In this document: one piece after another, positions 50,348-58,087 of the stretch
How the letters are laid out: every line of letters begins with the position of its first letter
How positions within the stretch are numbered: the stretch's first letter is position 1
From: Streptomyces sp. MspMP-M5
Lineage (GTDB): Bacteria > Actinomycetota > Actinomycetes > Streptomycetales > Streptomycetaceae
DNA length: 64,000 nt
NCBI RefSeq assembly: GCF_000373585.1
Contig: NZ_KB891885.1
Location: forward strand, 302,348-366,347
Direction: 5' to 3'
Notes under the pieces: generated by a model
Databases searched by the model: none
What the model saw: only the letters and a program-made list of their open reading frames with translations
What the model was told of the DNA's origin: nothing
Position numbers and translations under genes: made by a program

Positions 50348-51004
50348 TCAGGCGGGGGTCCAGCGTTCGCCGTGCATGCGGGGGCCCAGGCCGGACCAGG
50401 CGAAGTTCATCAGGGTGGTGGCCGCTTCCCTGGCCGCCCCGGGGGGCGAAATGCCGTCGGCGACGCTGACGTTGACCCAGTCGGCGAGTGATTCGGCGGC
50501 GCCGACGAGGGCGTGCGCCAGGCCCGCGACCTCGCGGTCGGCCAGTTCGCCGGCGCAGCCGGCCTCCTTCGCGGCGGCGGCGATCAGGTCGGTGACGAAG
50601 CGGACGATCTCCGCCCGCATCGCCGCCACTTCGGCCGCGAACGGCTCCCCCTGGGAGCGCGCCTGCTGGTGCAACACCGCCCAGCCGTCGGGGTGTTCGG
50701 CGGTGTGCGCGAAGAAACCGGTCAGGCCGCTCCAGAGCTGGCGGTCGGCGGCGGCGCCCTTCTCCACGGCCGCGGTGACGGCCGCCACCAGGGCCGCGGA
50801 CTCCCGGCGGACGACCGCGCCGAAGAGGTCCTCCTTGGAGTTGAGGTAGAGGTAGACCAGCGGCTTGGAGACGCCGACCAGTTCGGCGATCTCGTCCATG
50901 GAGGCCGACCGGTAGCCGCGCCGTGCGAAGGTCCGCACCGCGGCGTCCATCATCTGCTGCTCCCGGACCGCCCGCGGCACCCGTTTGCCCTTGGCAGCAC
51001 CCAC
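50348..51004 (-). CDS. TetR/AcrR family transcriptional regulator
   Basis: 218-aa repressor. N-terminal HTH (res ~15-60): MMDAAVRTFARRGYRSASMDEIAELVGVSKPLVYLYLNSKEDLF. The C-terminal helical domain resembles fatty-acyl-responsive members, but that is weak. GTG at 51004 with GGAGGGGG. Two palindromes of the same type, one in its own promoter and one before fadD, suggest autoregulation and control of fadD. The ligand may be an acyl-CoA. Confidence 0.9.
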   Translation of the reverse strand: MGAAKGKRVPRAVREQQMMDAAVRTFARRGYRSASMDEIAELVGVSKPLVYLYLNSKEDLFGAVVRRESAALVAAVTAAVEKGAAADRQLWSGLTGFFAHTAEHPDGWAVLHQQARSQGEPFAAEVAAMRAEIVRFVTDLIAAAAKEAGCAGELADREVAGLAHALVGAAESLADWVNVSVADGISPPGAAREAATTLMNFAWSGLGPRMHGERWTPA

Positions 51005-51031
51005 CCTGAAGCCCCCTCCAGCGCCCACCCC

Positions 51032-51055
51032 TTTGCGGCAGTTACCGCAAAGTAA
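51032..51055. promoter_or_regulatory. TetR-type operator at the tetR promoter
   Basis: Two overlapping palindromes: TTTGCGG-CAGTTA-CCGCAAA (51032-51051) and TTAC-CGCAAA-GTAA (51042-51055). The second resembles the site at 50217. Lies ~30-50 bp upstream of the tetR start and before the divergent hydrolase gene; a TTGACA at 51088-51093 may be the -35 of that gene. Confidence 0.75.
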
Positions 51056-51180
51056 GTTTACGATCTTCGGTCGCCCCGGCCGACCGGTTGACACGATGTG
51101 AGCCATGACGAGACGATACGGTTCGTTGCGTCTGATGATCTCGGCCGCACACGTCCGCCACGCCCCTGGGAGGTCCGCAC

Positions 51181-52119
51181 ATGCCGCAGCAACACGGGAG
51201 CACGGAGGTCATGGAGCGCTTCGTCGACGCCGCTCCGGGGGTCCGGTTGTGGACCGAGCAGCGGGGACCCGTCGATGCGCCGCCGCTGTTGCTGGTGATG
51301 GGCGCGCAGGCGGCCGGTGTGGGCTGGCCGGAGCCGCTGGTGGACGCGCTGGCCGCGCGGCACCGGGTGATCCGCTACGACCACCGCGACACCGGCCGCT
51401 CCACCTGGTCGTTCGACGAGCAGCCGTACCGGATCGCGGACCTCGCGGGCGATGTGATCGCGGTGCTGGACGGGCTCGGCGTCGCCCGCGCGCATCTCGT
51501 GGGACTGTCGCTGGGCGGCATGCTGGTCCAGATGGTCCTCGCCGACCACCCGGACCGGCTGCTGAGCGCAACCCTGATGGGCACCTGCGCGCTGAGCACC
51601 GTCCCGTACACCCGGCCCAACGGTGCCACCGTCCCGGTGGCGGAGCTGCCGGGGATCGCGCCGGAGGTGCTGGAGATGTGGGCGGAGCCGGTGGTGGACC
51701 GCGGCGAGGAGGCCGAGATCGCGCGGCGGATCGCGCACTGGCGGGTGCTCGCCGGGGATCGGCTGCCGTTCGACGAGGAGTTCTACCGCGCTCTGGAGCG
51801 GCGGGTCATCGCACACACCGGGCACTACCGGGTGGGTACCGCCCATGGGCGCGCCGACAACGGCGGGATGCTGCGCACCGAGGAACTGGCGCGCAACGAG
51901 GTGCCCGCGCTGGTGGTCGCCGCCCCCGCCGAGCCGGTGTTCCCGCCGCCGCATCCGCAGCACCTCGCGCAGGCCGTCCGGGGCGCCGGGCTGGTCGAGA
52001 TCCCGGGGATGGGGCACGCCCTGCCGCCGGCCGTGCACCGGCAGCTGGCGGACGCGATCCTGGCGCACACGGGGGCGGTGGACGAGGCGGTGCGCGGGGC
52101 GGCGCCGGCCGCCGGCTGA
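51181..52119 (+). CDS. alpha/beta hydrolase
   Basis: 312-aa hydrolase. Oxyanion region LLLVMGAQAAGVGWP, YDHRDTGRST, nucleophile GLSLGGMLVQM, catalytic His in PGMGHALPPAVH. The family includes esterases and aclacinomycin methylesterase-like enzymes. ATG at 51181 with gggaggtcc. Divergent from tetR, so it may be a third target. Followed by a strong terminator. Confidence 0.9.
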   Translation: MPQQHGSTEVMERFVDAAPGVRLWTEQRGPVDAPPLLLVMGAQAAGVGWPEPLVDALAARHRVIRYDHRDTGRSTWSFDEQPYRIADLAGDVIAVLDGLGVARAHLVGLSLGGMLVQMVLADHPDRLLSATLMGTCALSTVPYTRPNGATVPVAELPGIAPEVLEMWAEPVVDRGEEAEIARRIAHWRVLAGDRLPFDEEFYRALERRVIAHTGHYRVGTAHGRADNGGMLRTEELARNEVPALVVAAPAEPVFPPPHPQHLAQAVRGAGLVEIPGMGHALPPAVHRQLADAILAHTGAVDEAVRGAAPAAG

Positions 52120-52141
52120 GCCGCGCCGGCGCGCAACGCGG

Positions 52142-52174
52142 CGCCCCCGCGGCCTCGTACGAGCCGCGGGGGCG
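52142..52174. terminator. terminator, hydrolase / island
   Basis: 12-bp perfect inverted repeat (52142-52153 with 52163-52174), 9-nt loop, between the hydrolase and the minus-strand small genes. Confidence 0.85.
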
Positions 52175-52208
52175 TTGCGGTGTGGTGCGGGTGCGGGCCC
52201 CGGTGGTG

Positions 52209-52301
52209 TCAGGCCGCGGCGGGGGCCGGTTCGCGCACCCACAGCACCGCGTCAGGGTCGAACTCCACACCCTCGAACTCCCCGTCCTCCGACCTGTCCA
52301 T
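52209..52301 (-). CDS. 30-aa acidic small protein
   Basis: Encodes MDRSEDGEFEGVEFDPDAVL-WVREPAPAAA, preceded by GAAGGGA at good spacing. Highly acidic N-terminal half, then WVREP and an Ala/Pro tail. Last gene of a minus-strand group of small genes. Family not recognised; it could be a regulatory peptide or a modified-peptide precursor, but no modifying enzyme is near. Confidence 0.5.
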   Translation of the reverse strand: MDRSEDGEFEGVEFDPDAVLWVREPAPAAA

Positions 52302-52506
52302 TGCTTGAAGTCCCTTCACTGTTCGCTGGCAGAAGGCCGGCCACCCAGGCTCGCAGCGTGAACGCATGGCGACGGCCTCGGTAGCATCGGCTCCGGGGTC
52401 CGAACAGGGACTCCTAGCCGGACCACCCCCGCCCGGCCAAGGTTCGTGGGGTGATCCGGTCACAGATCTACGAGCCCGGCCGCGAGGGGCTGGGCAGCGC
52501 GCGTGC
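52302..52506. other. short intergenic region before the small-gene group
   Basis: 205 bp between the 30-aa gene and the DUF7848-type gene; no clear promoter or repeat seen. Confidence 0.4.
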
Positions 52507-52743
52507 TCACTCCCGTACCGTCTTCGGAACGGCGTGGAAGAAGCAGGTGTGCACGGCGCGGAACAGCGTGTGCTGAGTACGCCCGGCATGCTTGAGCGCC
52601 CAGTCCTGCGGGCCGATCGGCTCCTCTGCCACGCCCGAGCTGGCGTCGCACGCGACGCACTCCATCTCGTACATCGGCACGCTGTTGGACGTCTCCAGCT
52701 TCAGCACCCAGTCCGCGAAGCGCCAGATCTTGGTGATCGCCAT
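52507..52743 (-). CDS. small Cys/His protein (DUF7848-like)
   Basis: 78-aa protein with MYEMECVACDASSG (CxxC) and HAGRTQHTLFRAVHTCFFH, a likely zinc site, and RFADWVLKLE at the N-terminus. I recall proteins of this type in Streptomyces next to HATPase and HTH genes. ATG at 52743 overlaps the upstream stop (TAATG). Function unknown. Confidence 0.72.
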   Translation of the reverse strand: MAITKIWRFADWVLKLETSNSVPMYEMECVACDASSGVAEEPIGPQDWALKHAGRTQHTLFRAVHTCFFHAVPKTVRE

Positions 52744-52949
52744 TACTGTCGCCTCCGTCCATCACGGCGCACGGCCAGCTCTTCCCCGGCGTCGATGCGG
52801 AGCGACGGCCCGTCCTTGAAGGTCAGCACGGCCAAAGGACGCCCCGACGAACGGACCCCGGACCGGACTCCCTTGACCTCTCGCCACCGGCCGCCGACGC
52901 ACACCAAGTCGCCGCCGCGCACCTTCAACACAGACAACCGCGCCATCAC
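52743..52949 (-). CDS. small conserved-type protein, 68 aa
   Basis: Beta-rich small protein: LSVLKVRGGDLVCVGGRWREVKG...AVLTFKDGPSLRIDAGEELAVRR. It looks like a single SH3-like or beta-barrel unit. Start GTG 52949 or ATG 52946, overlapping the HATPase stop. Function unknown. Confidence 0.68.
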   Translation of the reverse strand: MMARLSVLKVRGGDLVCVGGRWREVKGVRSGVRSSGRPLAVLTFKDGPSLRIDAGEELAVRRDGRRRQ

Positions 52950-53392
52950 GCGTCACCTCCGCTGGGGACCGCGATCACGGCCCACACTGCCTTCCCGACC
53001 CCGCCGTCCCGCACTTCCGTCCCCCAGCAGGCAGCCAGCGCGGCAACGATCGTCAGGCCCCGACCGCCGTAGACGTCGGGCATGCGCGGCTGCGGCCAGT
53101 TCTGAGCAGCGTCGTGCACCTCGATACGGATGCCTTGAGGCTCCCGGGAATACCGTGTCTCGATCTCCCGGCCACGGGAGACCCGCGTATGACGCACAGC
53201 GTTGGTCAGCAGCTCGGACAGCACCAGCAGGGCATCGTCGGCAACCACGGCCAGGCCCCAACGCTTGAGCACCTTGCGCAACTCGGCACGTGCCAGTGCG
53301 ACGCAGCGCGGATGACGAGCCCAGCGGCTCACCACCGGCCGGCTCCCGGCCCCGGCTCTGCCCTTTCGGGCGACTGTTGCCCTACGATTCAC
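52946..53392 (-). CDS. HATPase-domain regulatory protein (anti-sigma/RsbW-like)
   Basis: 148-aa single-domain GHKL ATPase. N-box LSELLTNAVRHT, G1 region VHDAAQNWP, and G2 GGRGLTIVAALA. Proteins of this type act as anti-sigma factors or bind partner regulators in the whiJ-like modules of Streptomyces (HTH regulator, HATPase, small protein). The order here fits that model. GTG at 53392. Confidence 0.88.
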   Translation of the reverse strand: MNRRATVARKGRAGAGSRPVVSRWARHPRCVALARAELRKVLKRWGLAVVADDALLVLSELLTNAVRHTRVSRGREIETRYSREPQGIRIEVHDAAQNWPQPRMPDVYGGRGLTIVAALAACWGTEVRDGGVGKAVWAVIAVPSGGDA

Positions 53393-53459
53393 CGTCGCTC
53401 ACCGCCTTCCAGACGCCTACGGGACGTCGAACGGTGAGAAGGTAGGCCCCCAAACACGA

Positions 53460-53496
53460 GCGGACCCGGAAGAAAATTCCGGTCCGTCATTTTTTC
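53460..53496. terminator. hairpin after the HTH/TPR gene
   Basis: Inverted repeat CGGACCCGGAA/TTCCGGTCCG with one bulge. On the plus strand it is followed by TCATTTTTTC; on the minus strand it trails the HTH gene stop. Likely separates the HTH gene from the HATPase gene. Confidence 0.7.
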
Positions 53497-53508
53497 TGCC
53501 GGGTCGCG

Positions 53509-54720
53509 CTACCCGATCGCCCCGAGGGAAACGGCGAGTTGCTGCGCATCCCGCCGCCGCGAGCGCTTGTGCAGCCTACGCGCCAGGTCCCGCGCGAACT
53601 CGTGCGCCCTCATCTGCTCCGGCGCGGTCGTGTAGGCCCGCTTCAGATTGTCCACCGCGTCATCGGTCCGGCCCGCTTCACCGTAGGCCCGAGCTACATC
53701 CAGTCGTAGCCGAGCCCTCCGCTCCTTGGGAAGCCCCACCGCCCGCACCCTGGGTGCTATGTCGACAGCCCGCTGGTAGTCCTCGAACTCAAGGGCAGTC
53801 GCAAGCCGATGGATACCCACGTTCGCCGGACCGAAGGCAGTCCACATCTCGTTGCCGTCGGCGCCCAGACGCTCAGCCGCTTCGTCCGCCTTGCCGATCA
53901 TGTACGTGGTCAGCTCGCGATTCCTCATCCGAGCGGCAGCGATCGAGCCGTTGAGGAACAACGTTCCGTACAGGGAGAGCGCCACCGGCGAGGACCGCCA
54001 CCACCCGCACTCCAAGTCATCGGCACTGTCCAGCGTGCTCTTCACCGCTTCCGCCGCCAGGTTGGCCCCGAGCTGCACATGAGCGATCCCCCGCCTCAAA
54101 GACAAGATGGCGGCGGTATCACCCGACTCCAGCGCCGCAATCTCACCCTGATCTGCGGCCGTCCACGCCAGGTTGGTCTCACCCAGCTTCCTCAGCAGCG
54201 CCGCCGCCACATGGCACGACAGCGCGAACAGCCGCTGCGCCTCACGACGCTCATCTCCCGACGCCCCCTCGTTCACCGCAGACCGCGCGTCAGCCAGCAA
54301 GCGGGGCAGCCGGTCTGCCAGAGCCGCGAACTCACCAGCCTGGTAAAGCTCCCACGCGGTTCCTACCTCGATCCCCAGAAGCTCCAGCCTCAGCGGCTCC
54401 CGGCCGGCGATCAGGGAACCGGCCAACCGCCGGGACTGCATGAGCGCGGCCCGAATAGCGGGCACACTGGCCGCGAACCCGTCGTTGTCCTCCAGGAGGA
54501 CCGGCGTGCCTTGCAGGTCCTCAAGGTGCACCCGCAGTGCGTCAGCCAGATCCGCCAACACCTTGACGTTGTTCACGGGAATCCGGCCGGACTCGACTCG
54601 GTACACCCAGTCTTCGGACCGTCCCAGCAGCTCACCGAGTTGCCGCTGCTGCATGCCCCGGCGCTTCCGATAGAACTTCACGCGCTTGCCGAACTCAAGA
54701 TGGACAGTCATGCCGCGCAC
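53509..54720 (-). CDS. XRE-family HTH regulator with C-terminal TPR-like repeats
   Basis: ~403-aa regulator. The HTH_31/XRE domain (res ~10-65: FYRKRRGMQQRQLGELLGRSEDWVYRVESGRIPV) is followed by helical repeats like the TPR domains of peptide- or partner-sensing regulators (~res 110-400: HVAAALLRKLGETNLAWTAADQG..., ARAYGEAGRTDDAVDNLKRAY). GTG at 54720 has GAGGGGAG at 7 bp; ATG at 54711 is an alternative. It probably partners the HATPase and small proteins downstream and could sense a peptide. Confidence 0.86.
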   Translation of the reverse strand: MRGMTVHLEFGKRVKFYRKRRGMQQRQLGELLGRSEDWVYRVESGRIPVNNVKVLADLADALRVHLEDLQGTPVLLEDNDGFAASVPAIRAALMQSRRLAGSLIAGREPLRLELLGIEVGTAWELYQAGEFAALADRLPRLLADARSAVNEGASGDERREAQRLFALSCHVAAALLRKLGETNLAWTAADQGEIAALESGDTAAILSLRRGIAHVQLGANLAAEAVKSTLDSADDLECGWWRSSPVALSLYGTLFLNGSIAAARMRNRELTTYMIGKADEAAERLGADGNEMWTAFGPANVGIHRLATALEFEDYQRAVDIAPRVRAVGLPKERRARLRLDVARAYGEAGRTDDAVDNLKRAYTTAPEQMRAHEFARDLARRLHKRSRRRDAQQLAVSLGAIG

Positions 54721-54830
54721 GGCCGCGCTCCCCTCGCTCTGCCCCACCGAGTGTCACACGACGTGCACAACGAATGACAGGGCCCAAGGCATCTCTCACC
54801 CGCCAGGCGCCGGCCGCTAGGGTCGGCGAC

Positions 54831-55328
54831 ATGGCGGAGAACGAGCACGAACAGCGCATGGCAACCCCCCGGATGGCAGCGGGCGCGCTGTTCTTCGACG
54901 ACCAGGACCAGGTCCTCTTGGTCAAGCCGTCCTACAAGCCGAAGTGGGAGATCCCGGGCGGCTACATCGAGCGTGGGGAGTCCCCTCTGGCCGCCTGCCG
55001 ACGGGAAGTCGAGGAGGAGCTGGGCATCACTCCCGACATCGGACCGCTGCTGGTCATCGACTGGGCCCCGAGCGAGGCCGAGGGCGACAAGGTCCTTTAC
55101 GTGTTCGACGGTGGGCAGTTGCAACCCAACGAGCTGGACGGGATCAAGCTCGCGCCCGACGAGCTGCTCGCGGCCGAGTTCCGCCCCGCAAGCCACCTCG
55201 ATGAGCTGCTGATTCCCCGACTCGCGCGCCGCGTGAAGGCAGCGATGACAGCCCGAGGCCAGGCTTACACCGTGTACCTGGAACACGGTCAGCTGCCGGA
55301 GACCGAGCGCAACCACAGCGCCCACTAG
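54831..55328 (+). CDS. Nudix hydrolase
   Basis: 165-aa enzyme cleaving nucleoside-diphosphate-linked substrates. Nudix box GGYIERGESPLAACRREVEEELGI complete, with the REVEEE metal-binding helix. ATG at 54831. A decayed second copy of its C-terminal coding region occurs after the ABC permease (59024-59170), in the same orientation. Substrate unknown. Confidence 0.92.
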   Translation: MAENEHEQRMATPRMAAGALFFDDQDQVLLVKPSYKPKWEIPGGYIERGESPLAACRREVEEELGITPDIGPLLVIDWAPSEAEGDKVLYVFDGGQLQPNELDGIKLAPDELLAAEFRPASHLDELLIPRLARRVKAAMTARGQAYTVYLEHGQLPETERNHSAH

Positions 55329-55358
55329 GCCGCCCTAGGAGCAATACCGGGGGTGCCG

Positions 55359-55718
55359 TCAGCCTGGGCCGTCCACTTCCAACCGCTGTCCGGTCACCTC
55401 GCCGTCAGGGGTCAGGGCGAACCGGGTGGGGTCCATCAGCGTCGTGGCGCTAGCCGGCATGCCGTACGCCTTCATCGTGAAGTCCTCCGCCTTACCCATG
55501 TGCACGTATGCTTCGGCGGCTTCGCTCCACGAGTTGACCCGCACCCGCACCGACCAGCCCTCCACCTGCTGTTTCTCCCGCCACGGCCCCCAGCTGCCTT
55601 CCGGCAGCAGCCCCGCGCCCCGGCCCGAGAACGCGTACCAGCCCGCGAGGCCAAGCAGGAGCACGACGGCCACGAGCGGTAACGCGATCGACCGACGGCG
55701 GATACGAGTGAGAGACAC
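55359..55718 (-). CDS. small membrane-anchored exported protein
   Basis: 119-aa protein: basic start SLTRIRRRS, one TM/signal anchor (IALPLVAVVLLLGLAGWYAF), then an outside domain with EKQQVEGWSVRVRVNSWSEAAEAYVHMGKAEDFTM. GTG at 55718 with GAAGGGA. Not recognised. Convergent with the Nudix gene (30-bp gap); divergent to the peptide gene. Confidence 0.72.
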   Translation of the reverse strand: MSLTRIRRRSIALPLVAVVLLLGLAGWYAFSGRGAGLLPEGSWGPWREKQQVEGWSVRVRVNSWSEAAEAYVHMGKAEDFTMKAYGMPASATTLMDPTRFALTPDGEVTGQRLEVDGPG

Positions 55719-55993
55719 AGCGGATCCCTTCACGATTCGAGGCGAGGGCTTCGACGCAGTCGAAGATGGCATCTGGCCGGGCCACGTTCCCCGGGAGCCG
55801 AAGCGCCTCGAATGCCAACGCCGCACCGGCCATGGCCGCGCAGGTCGGCCCGAGTCGGTGCCAGATCGACCCCGTGTGTTCAAGCGATGTTGGCCACGAG
55901 GGAGGCGTTCGCGCACGCCTCACTCGGCGGCCAGAGCGCCAGATGGGCCGATCGACCGCGACGATCGGCGATAGAGACAACCAGGCGCCCGTT

Positions 55994-56009
55994 AAATTCA
56001 ACTGAATTT
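55994..56009. promoter_or_regulatory. inverted repeat AAATTCA-AC-TGAATTT
   Basis: Perfect 7-bp arms with a 2-bp centre in an AT-rich tract, just before a TTGACC. A likely operator. Confidence 0.6.
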
Positions 56010-56088
56010 GAAACTACTTGACCCAAAGATGCGGGAAGTTGGCGAAACTTTGGGGCCAGTATCGGACATGTCCCTCAATATGACCCTG

Positions 56089-56106
56089 TCGTGATCTTGA
56101 TCACGA
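56089..56106. promoter_or_regulatory. palindrome TCGTGATC-TT-GATCACGA
   Basis: Perfect 8-bp arms with a TT centre, about 177 bp before the peptide gene start. Could bind a regulator, such as the XRE protein of the island. Confidence 0.68.
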
Positions 56107-56282
56107 TGAGAGGTTTTGAATCTTGCTTGGGAAATGACTTAACGTGGCGTCAGCTCGCCCGGCCCGACCAAGCCGAGTGGCCGGGCTAAGAACCAGGGGG
56201 AGAAGGAACCGGGGGCCGTTCAGTTTCCACGCCAAGCGGCGTACCCGTATGCCCTCTCCCCCCGTCTACAGGGGAAGTGTAC

Positions 56283-56756
56283 GTGAAGCACAACCACATC
56301 CGTATAGCCGCTGCTACCGCTATGGCCGCTGTCGCCTTCGGCATTGCCGCCCCCGCCGCGAACGCTGCCGAGGTGCACCGCACCGCCGCTACCGTCTCTG
56401 CGGCAGAGCTCGCTGCGCTGAAGGCTGCGAACCCGGCGTCCGCCACCAACGGCGAGGCATCGATCACGCCGGAGCAGCTCGCCGAGATGACCGCGCTCGC
56501 GAAGGCCGCGGAGGCTAAGCAGGGCGACGAGCACCGCGTCAAGAGGGCTGCGGGCGGCAAGTTCGGCAACATCATCAACCTGTTGAAGAAGTCGCCGGGT
56601 CTGATGAAGGCGGCCGTGAACGCCGCGAAGAAGGGTGCTCGCTCCTTCGAAGGCTGGGTCAGCAGCCTCTCCAACTGGAACCCGGTCAAGTGGGCCATCA
56701 AGGCCACCCCCGAGTGGGCCATGTACCAGCTTATTGACTACCTTGCCCACATGTAA
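56283..56756 (+). CDS. secreted cationic peptide precursor (candidate bacteriocin)
   Basis: 157-aa precursor starting GTG 56283 with AGGGGAA upstream (an in-frame GTG at 56277 is possible). Res 1-28 form a Sec signal peptide (KHNHIRIAAATAMAAVAFGI, cleavage after APAANA). Res 29-85 are an acidic/neutral propeptide (AAELAALKAANPASATNGEAS). Then comes RVKR (res 85-88), followed by a 69-residue C-terminal part with net charge about +6 (eight Lys, one Arg, three acidic), four Trp, no Cys, and amphipathic helix-like stretches (FGNIINLLKKSPGLMKAAVN, WNPVKWAIKATPEWAMYQLI). This is what a Sec-exported, proprotein-processed antimicrobial peptide looks like. I do not recognise the family. A hairpin, a small TM protein and an ABC transporter follow. 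Confidence 0.7.
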   Translation: MKHNHIRIAAATAMAAVAFGIAAPAANAAEVHRTAATVSAAELAALKAANPASATNGEASITPEQLAEMTALAKAAEAKQGDEHRVKRAAGGKFGNIINLLKKSPGLMKAAVNAAKKGARSFEGWVSSLSNWNPVKWAIKATPEWAMYQLIDYLAHM

Positions 56757-56857
56757 TCTGGGGCATTTGTCCATAACCCTTTCCTTTCGAGGGGCACTTG
56801 CGCTAGCGCGGTTCGCCACTCTGGGTGGATTCGGGTTTCGGATCAGCAATTCCAGAT

Positions 56858-56886
56858 AGCCCCTTCCGGAAGTTCCGGGAGGGGCT
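56858..56886 (+). terminator. hairpin between peptide gene and downstream genes (possible read-through)
   Basis: AGCCCCTTCCGGAA pairs with TTCCGGGAGGGGCT with one G-T pair, followed only by CATTTAG. Such partial terminators between a peptide precursor and its immunity/export genes keep the precursor mRNA in excess. Confidence 0.65.
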
Positions 56887-56910
56887 CATTTAGCATGGAG
56901 GTGAAAGTGA

Positions 56911-57177
56911 ATGAAAAAAACTCGCGAGCAGATCGTCTCTGACAACATGTGGGGATCTTCTGCACTTTTCTGCATGGCCGCCTTTGTGGCGTTCGTCCTT
57001 ATTCGCACCGAACCCGCAGTGCGAGTTGGGTGGATTCTGTACTTCGTTGGCTGGGTGCCCTCGATCTGCATGGCGGCATGGTGTGCAGTGCGACGTAAGT
57101 CGCCAGGCGTTGGAGGGGTATTCGCTTTCACCCTCCTTGCGCTATTTGGGTTGCTGTCCTGGTTGACTCATGGATGA
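56911..57177 (+). CDS. small three-TM membrane protein (candidate immunity protein)
   Basis: 88 aa with three hydrophobic segments: ALFCMAAFVAFVLI, VGWILYFVGWVPSICMAAWCAV and GVFAFTLLALFGLLSWL. ATG at 56911 with an excellent GGAGGTGAAAGTGA upstream. Codons are more A/T-ended than in the backbone genes. Its end overlaps the ABC ATPase start by 8 bp, so they are one transcription unit. Small membrane proteins in this position often provide self-immunity to bacteriocins. No known family recognised. Confidence 0.78.
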   Translation: MKKTREQIVSDNMWGSSALFCMAAFVAFVLIRTEPAVRVGWILYFVGWVPSICMAAWCAVRRKSPGVGGVFAFTLLALFGLLSWLTHG

Positions 57178-58087
57178 GGCGAACCATGGATCGGAGTTGC
57201 TTCGTGCGTGCAATCTGACCAAGGACTTCCGGGGCCGCCGTGTACTCTCCGGAGTCTCCCTGGAACTTCTCCCGGGAACGGTGACCGGCTTTCTGGGGGC
57301 GAACGGAGCCGGTAAGACCACAGCCATCCGTATGATGCTCGGGTTGCTTCCGGGAGGCGGTGAAACCTCCTTCATAGGGCGGCCACTGCGCGCATGGCGC
57401 GACCCCGCGCGGGTTGTCGGAGCGGCCCTGGGGGGAGTTTCCGGCCATCCCAAACACACGGTGCGCGCGCATCTTCACATGGTGGCTGCTGGCATCGGCG
57501 TTCCGAATGACCGTGTAGATGAGGTGTTGGACCGGGTCGGGATGCGGGAGGCTGGAACGCTGCATCTCGGGCGACTCTCGCTGGGGATGGCGCAGCGCAT
57601 CGGCATCGCGCAGGCCCTGCTCGGAGACCCGCGCATACTGATCCTCGACGAACCCGCCAACGGGCTCGACCCGCACTCCATTCACTGGCTCAGGAATCTT
57701 CTCCGTGAATTGGCCAACGAGGGGCGGGCTGTCCTGATTTCCAGTCATCAGCTTGCGGAATTGGGTCAGTTGGTCGATGACTTTGTCGTACTTGCGCGCG
57801 GACAAGTGGTAACCAGGAAAGCCATTGGGGATCTTGCCGATACTGTTCAAAACAGGGTCACGCTCCAAAGTCCAGCCCTTGAACGTCTACGGCCCCTGGT
57901 GGAACAGAAGGGTGGCGTGCTCCACGTTGCTTCCGAGGGGCATGCTGACATCACCGGACTGACCCGGTTCCAGGTCGGGGATCTCGCGGCTGAGCACTCT
58001 GTCCCTCTCCACTGGCTGGTGGAGAATCCGCCCTCGCTGGAGGATTTCTATCTGTCCGTTGCCGAGCAGGAGTTCAAGGCGCAATGA
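57170..58087 (+). CDS. ABC transporter ATP-binding protein (BcrA/lantibiotic-immunity type)
   Basis: 305-aa ATPase: Walker A GANGAGKTT, signature LSLGMAQRIGIAQALLG, Walker B ILILDEPANGLDP, switch ISSHQLAEL. The C-terminal domain and length resemble BcrA/LanF-type exporters. ATG at 57170 overlaps the upstream small protein gene, without its own clear ribosome site, implying coupling. Paired with the next gene (4-bp overlap). Likely exports or protects against the peptide, by context. Confidence 0.92.
   Translation: MDEANHGSELLRACNLTKDFRGRRVLSGVSLELLPGTVTGFLGANGAGKTTAIRMMLGLLPGGGETSFIGRPLRAWRDPARVVGAALGGVSGHPKHTVRAHLHMVAAGIGVPNDRVDEVLDRVGMREAGTLHLGRLSLGMAQRIGIAQALLGDPRILILDEPANGLDPHSIHWLRNLLRELANEGRAVLISSHQLAELGQLVDDFVVLARGQVVTRKAIGDLADTVQNRVTLQSPALERLRPLVEQKGGVLHVASEGHADITGLTRFQVGDLAAEHSVPLHWLVENPPSLEDFYLSVAEQEFKAQ

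Larger units (their letters stand above)
55719..56282. promoter_or_regulatory. divergent AT-richer regulatory region before the peptide gene
   Basis: About 560 bp without a convincing gene. The right half is much more AT-rich than the rest of the window. It contains AAATTCA-AC-TGAATTT (55994-56009) and a perfect 18-bp palindrome at 56089-56106; a TTGACC near 56018 may be a -35 element. Confidence 0.55.
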
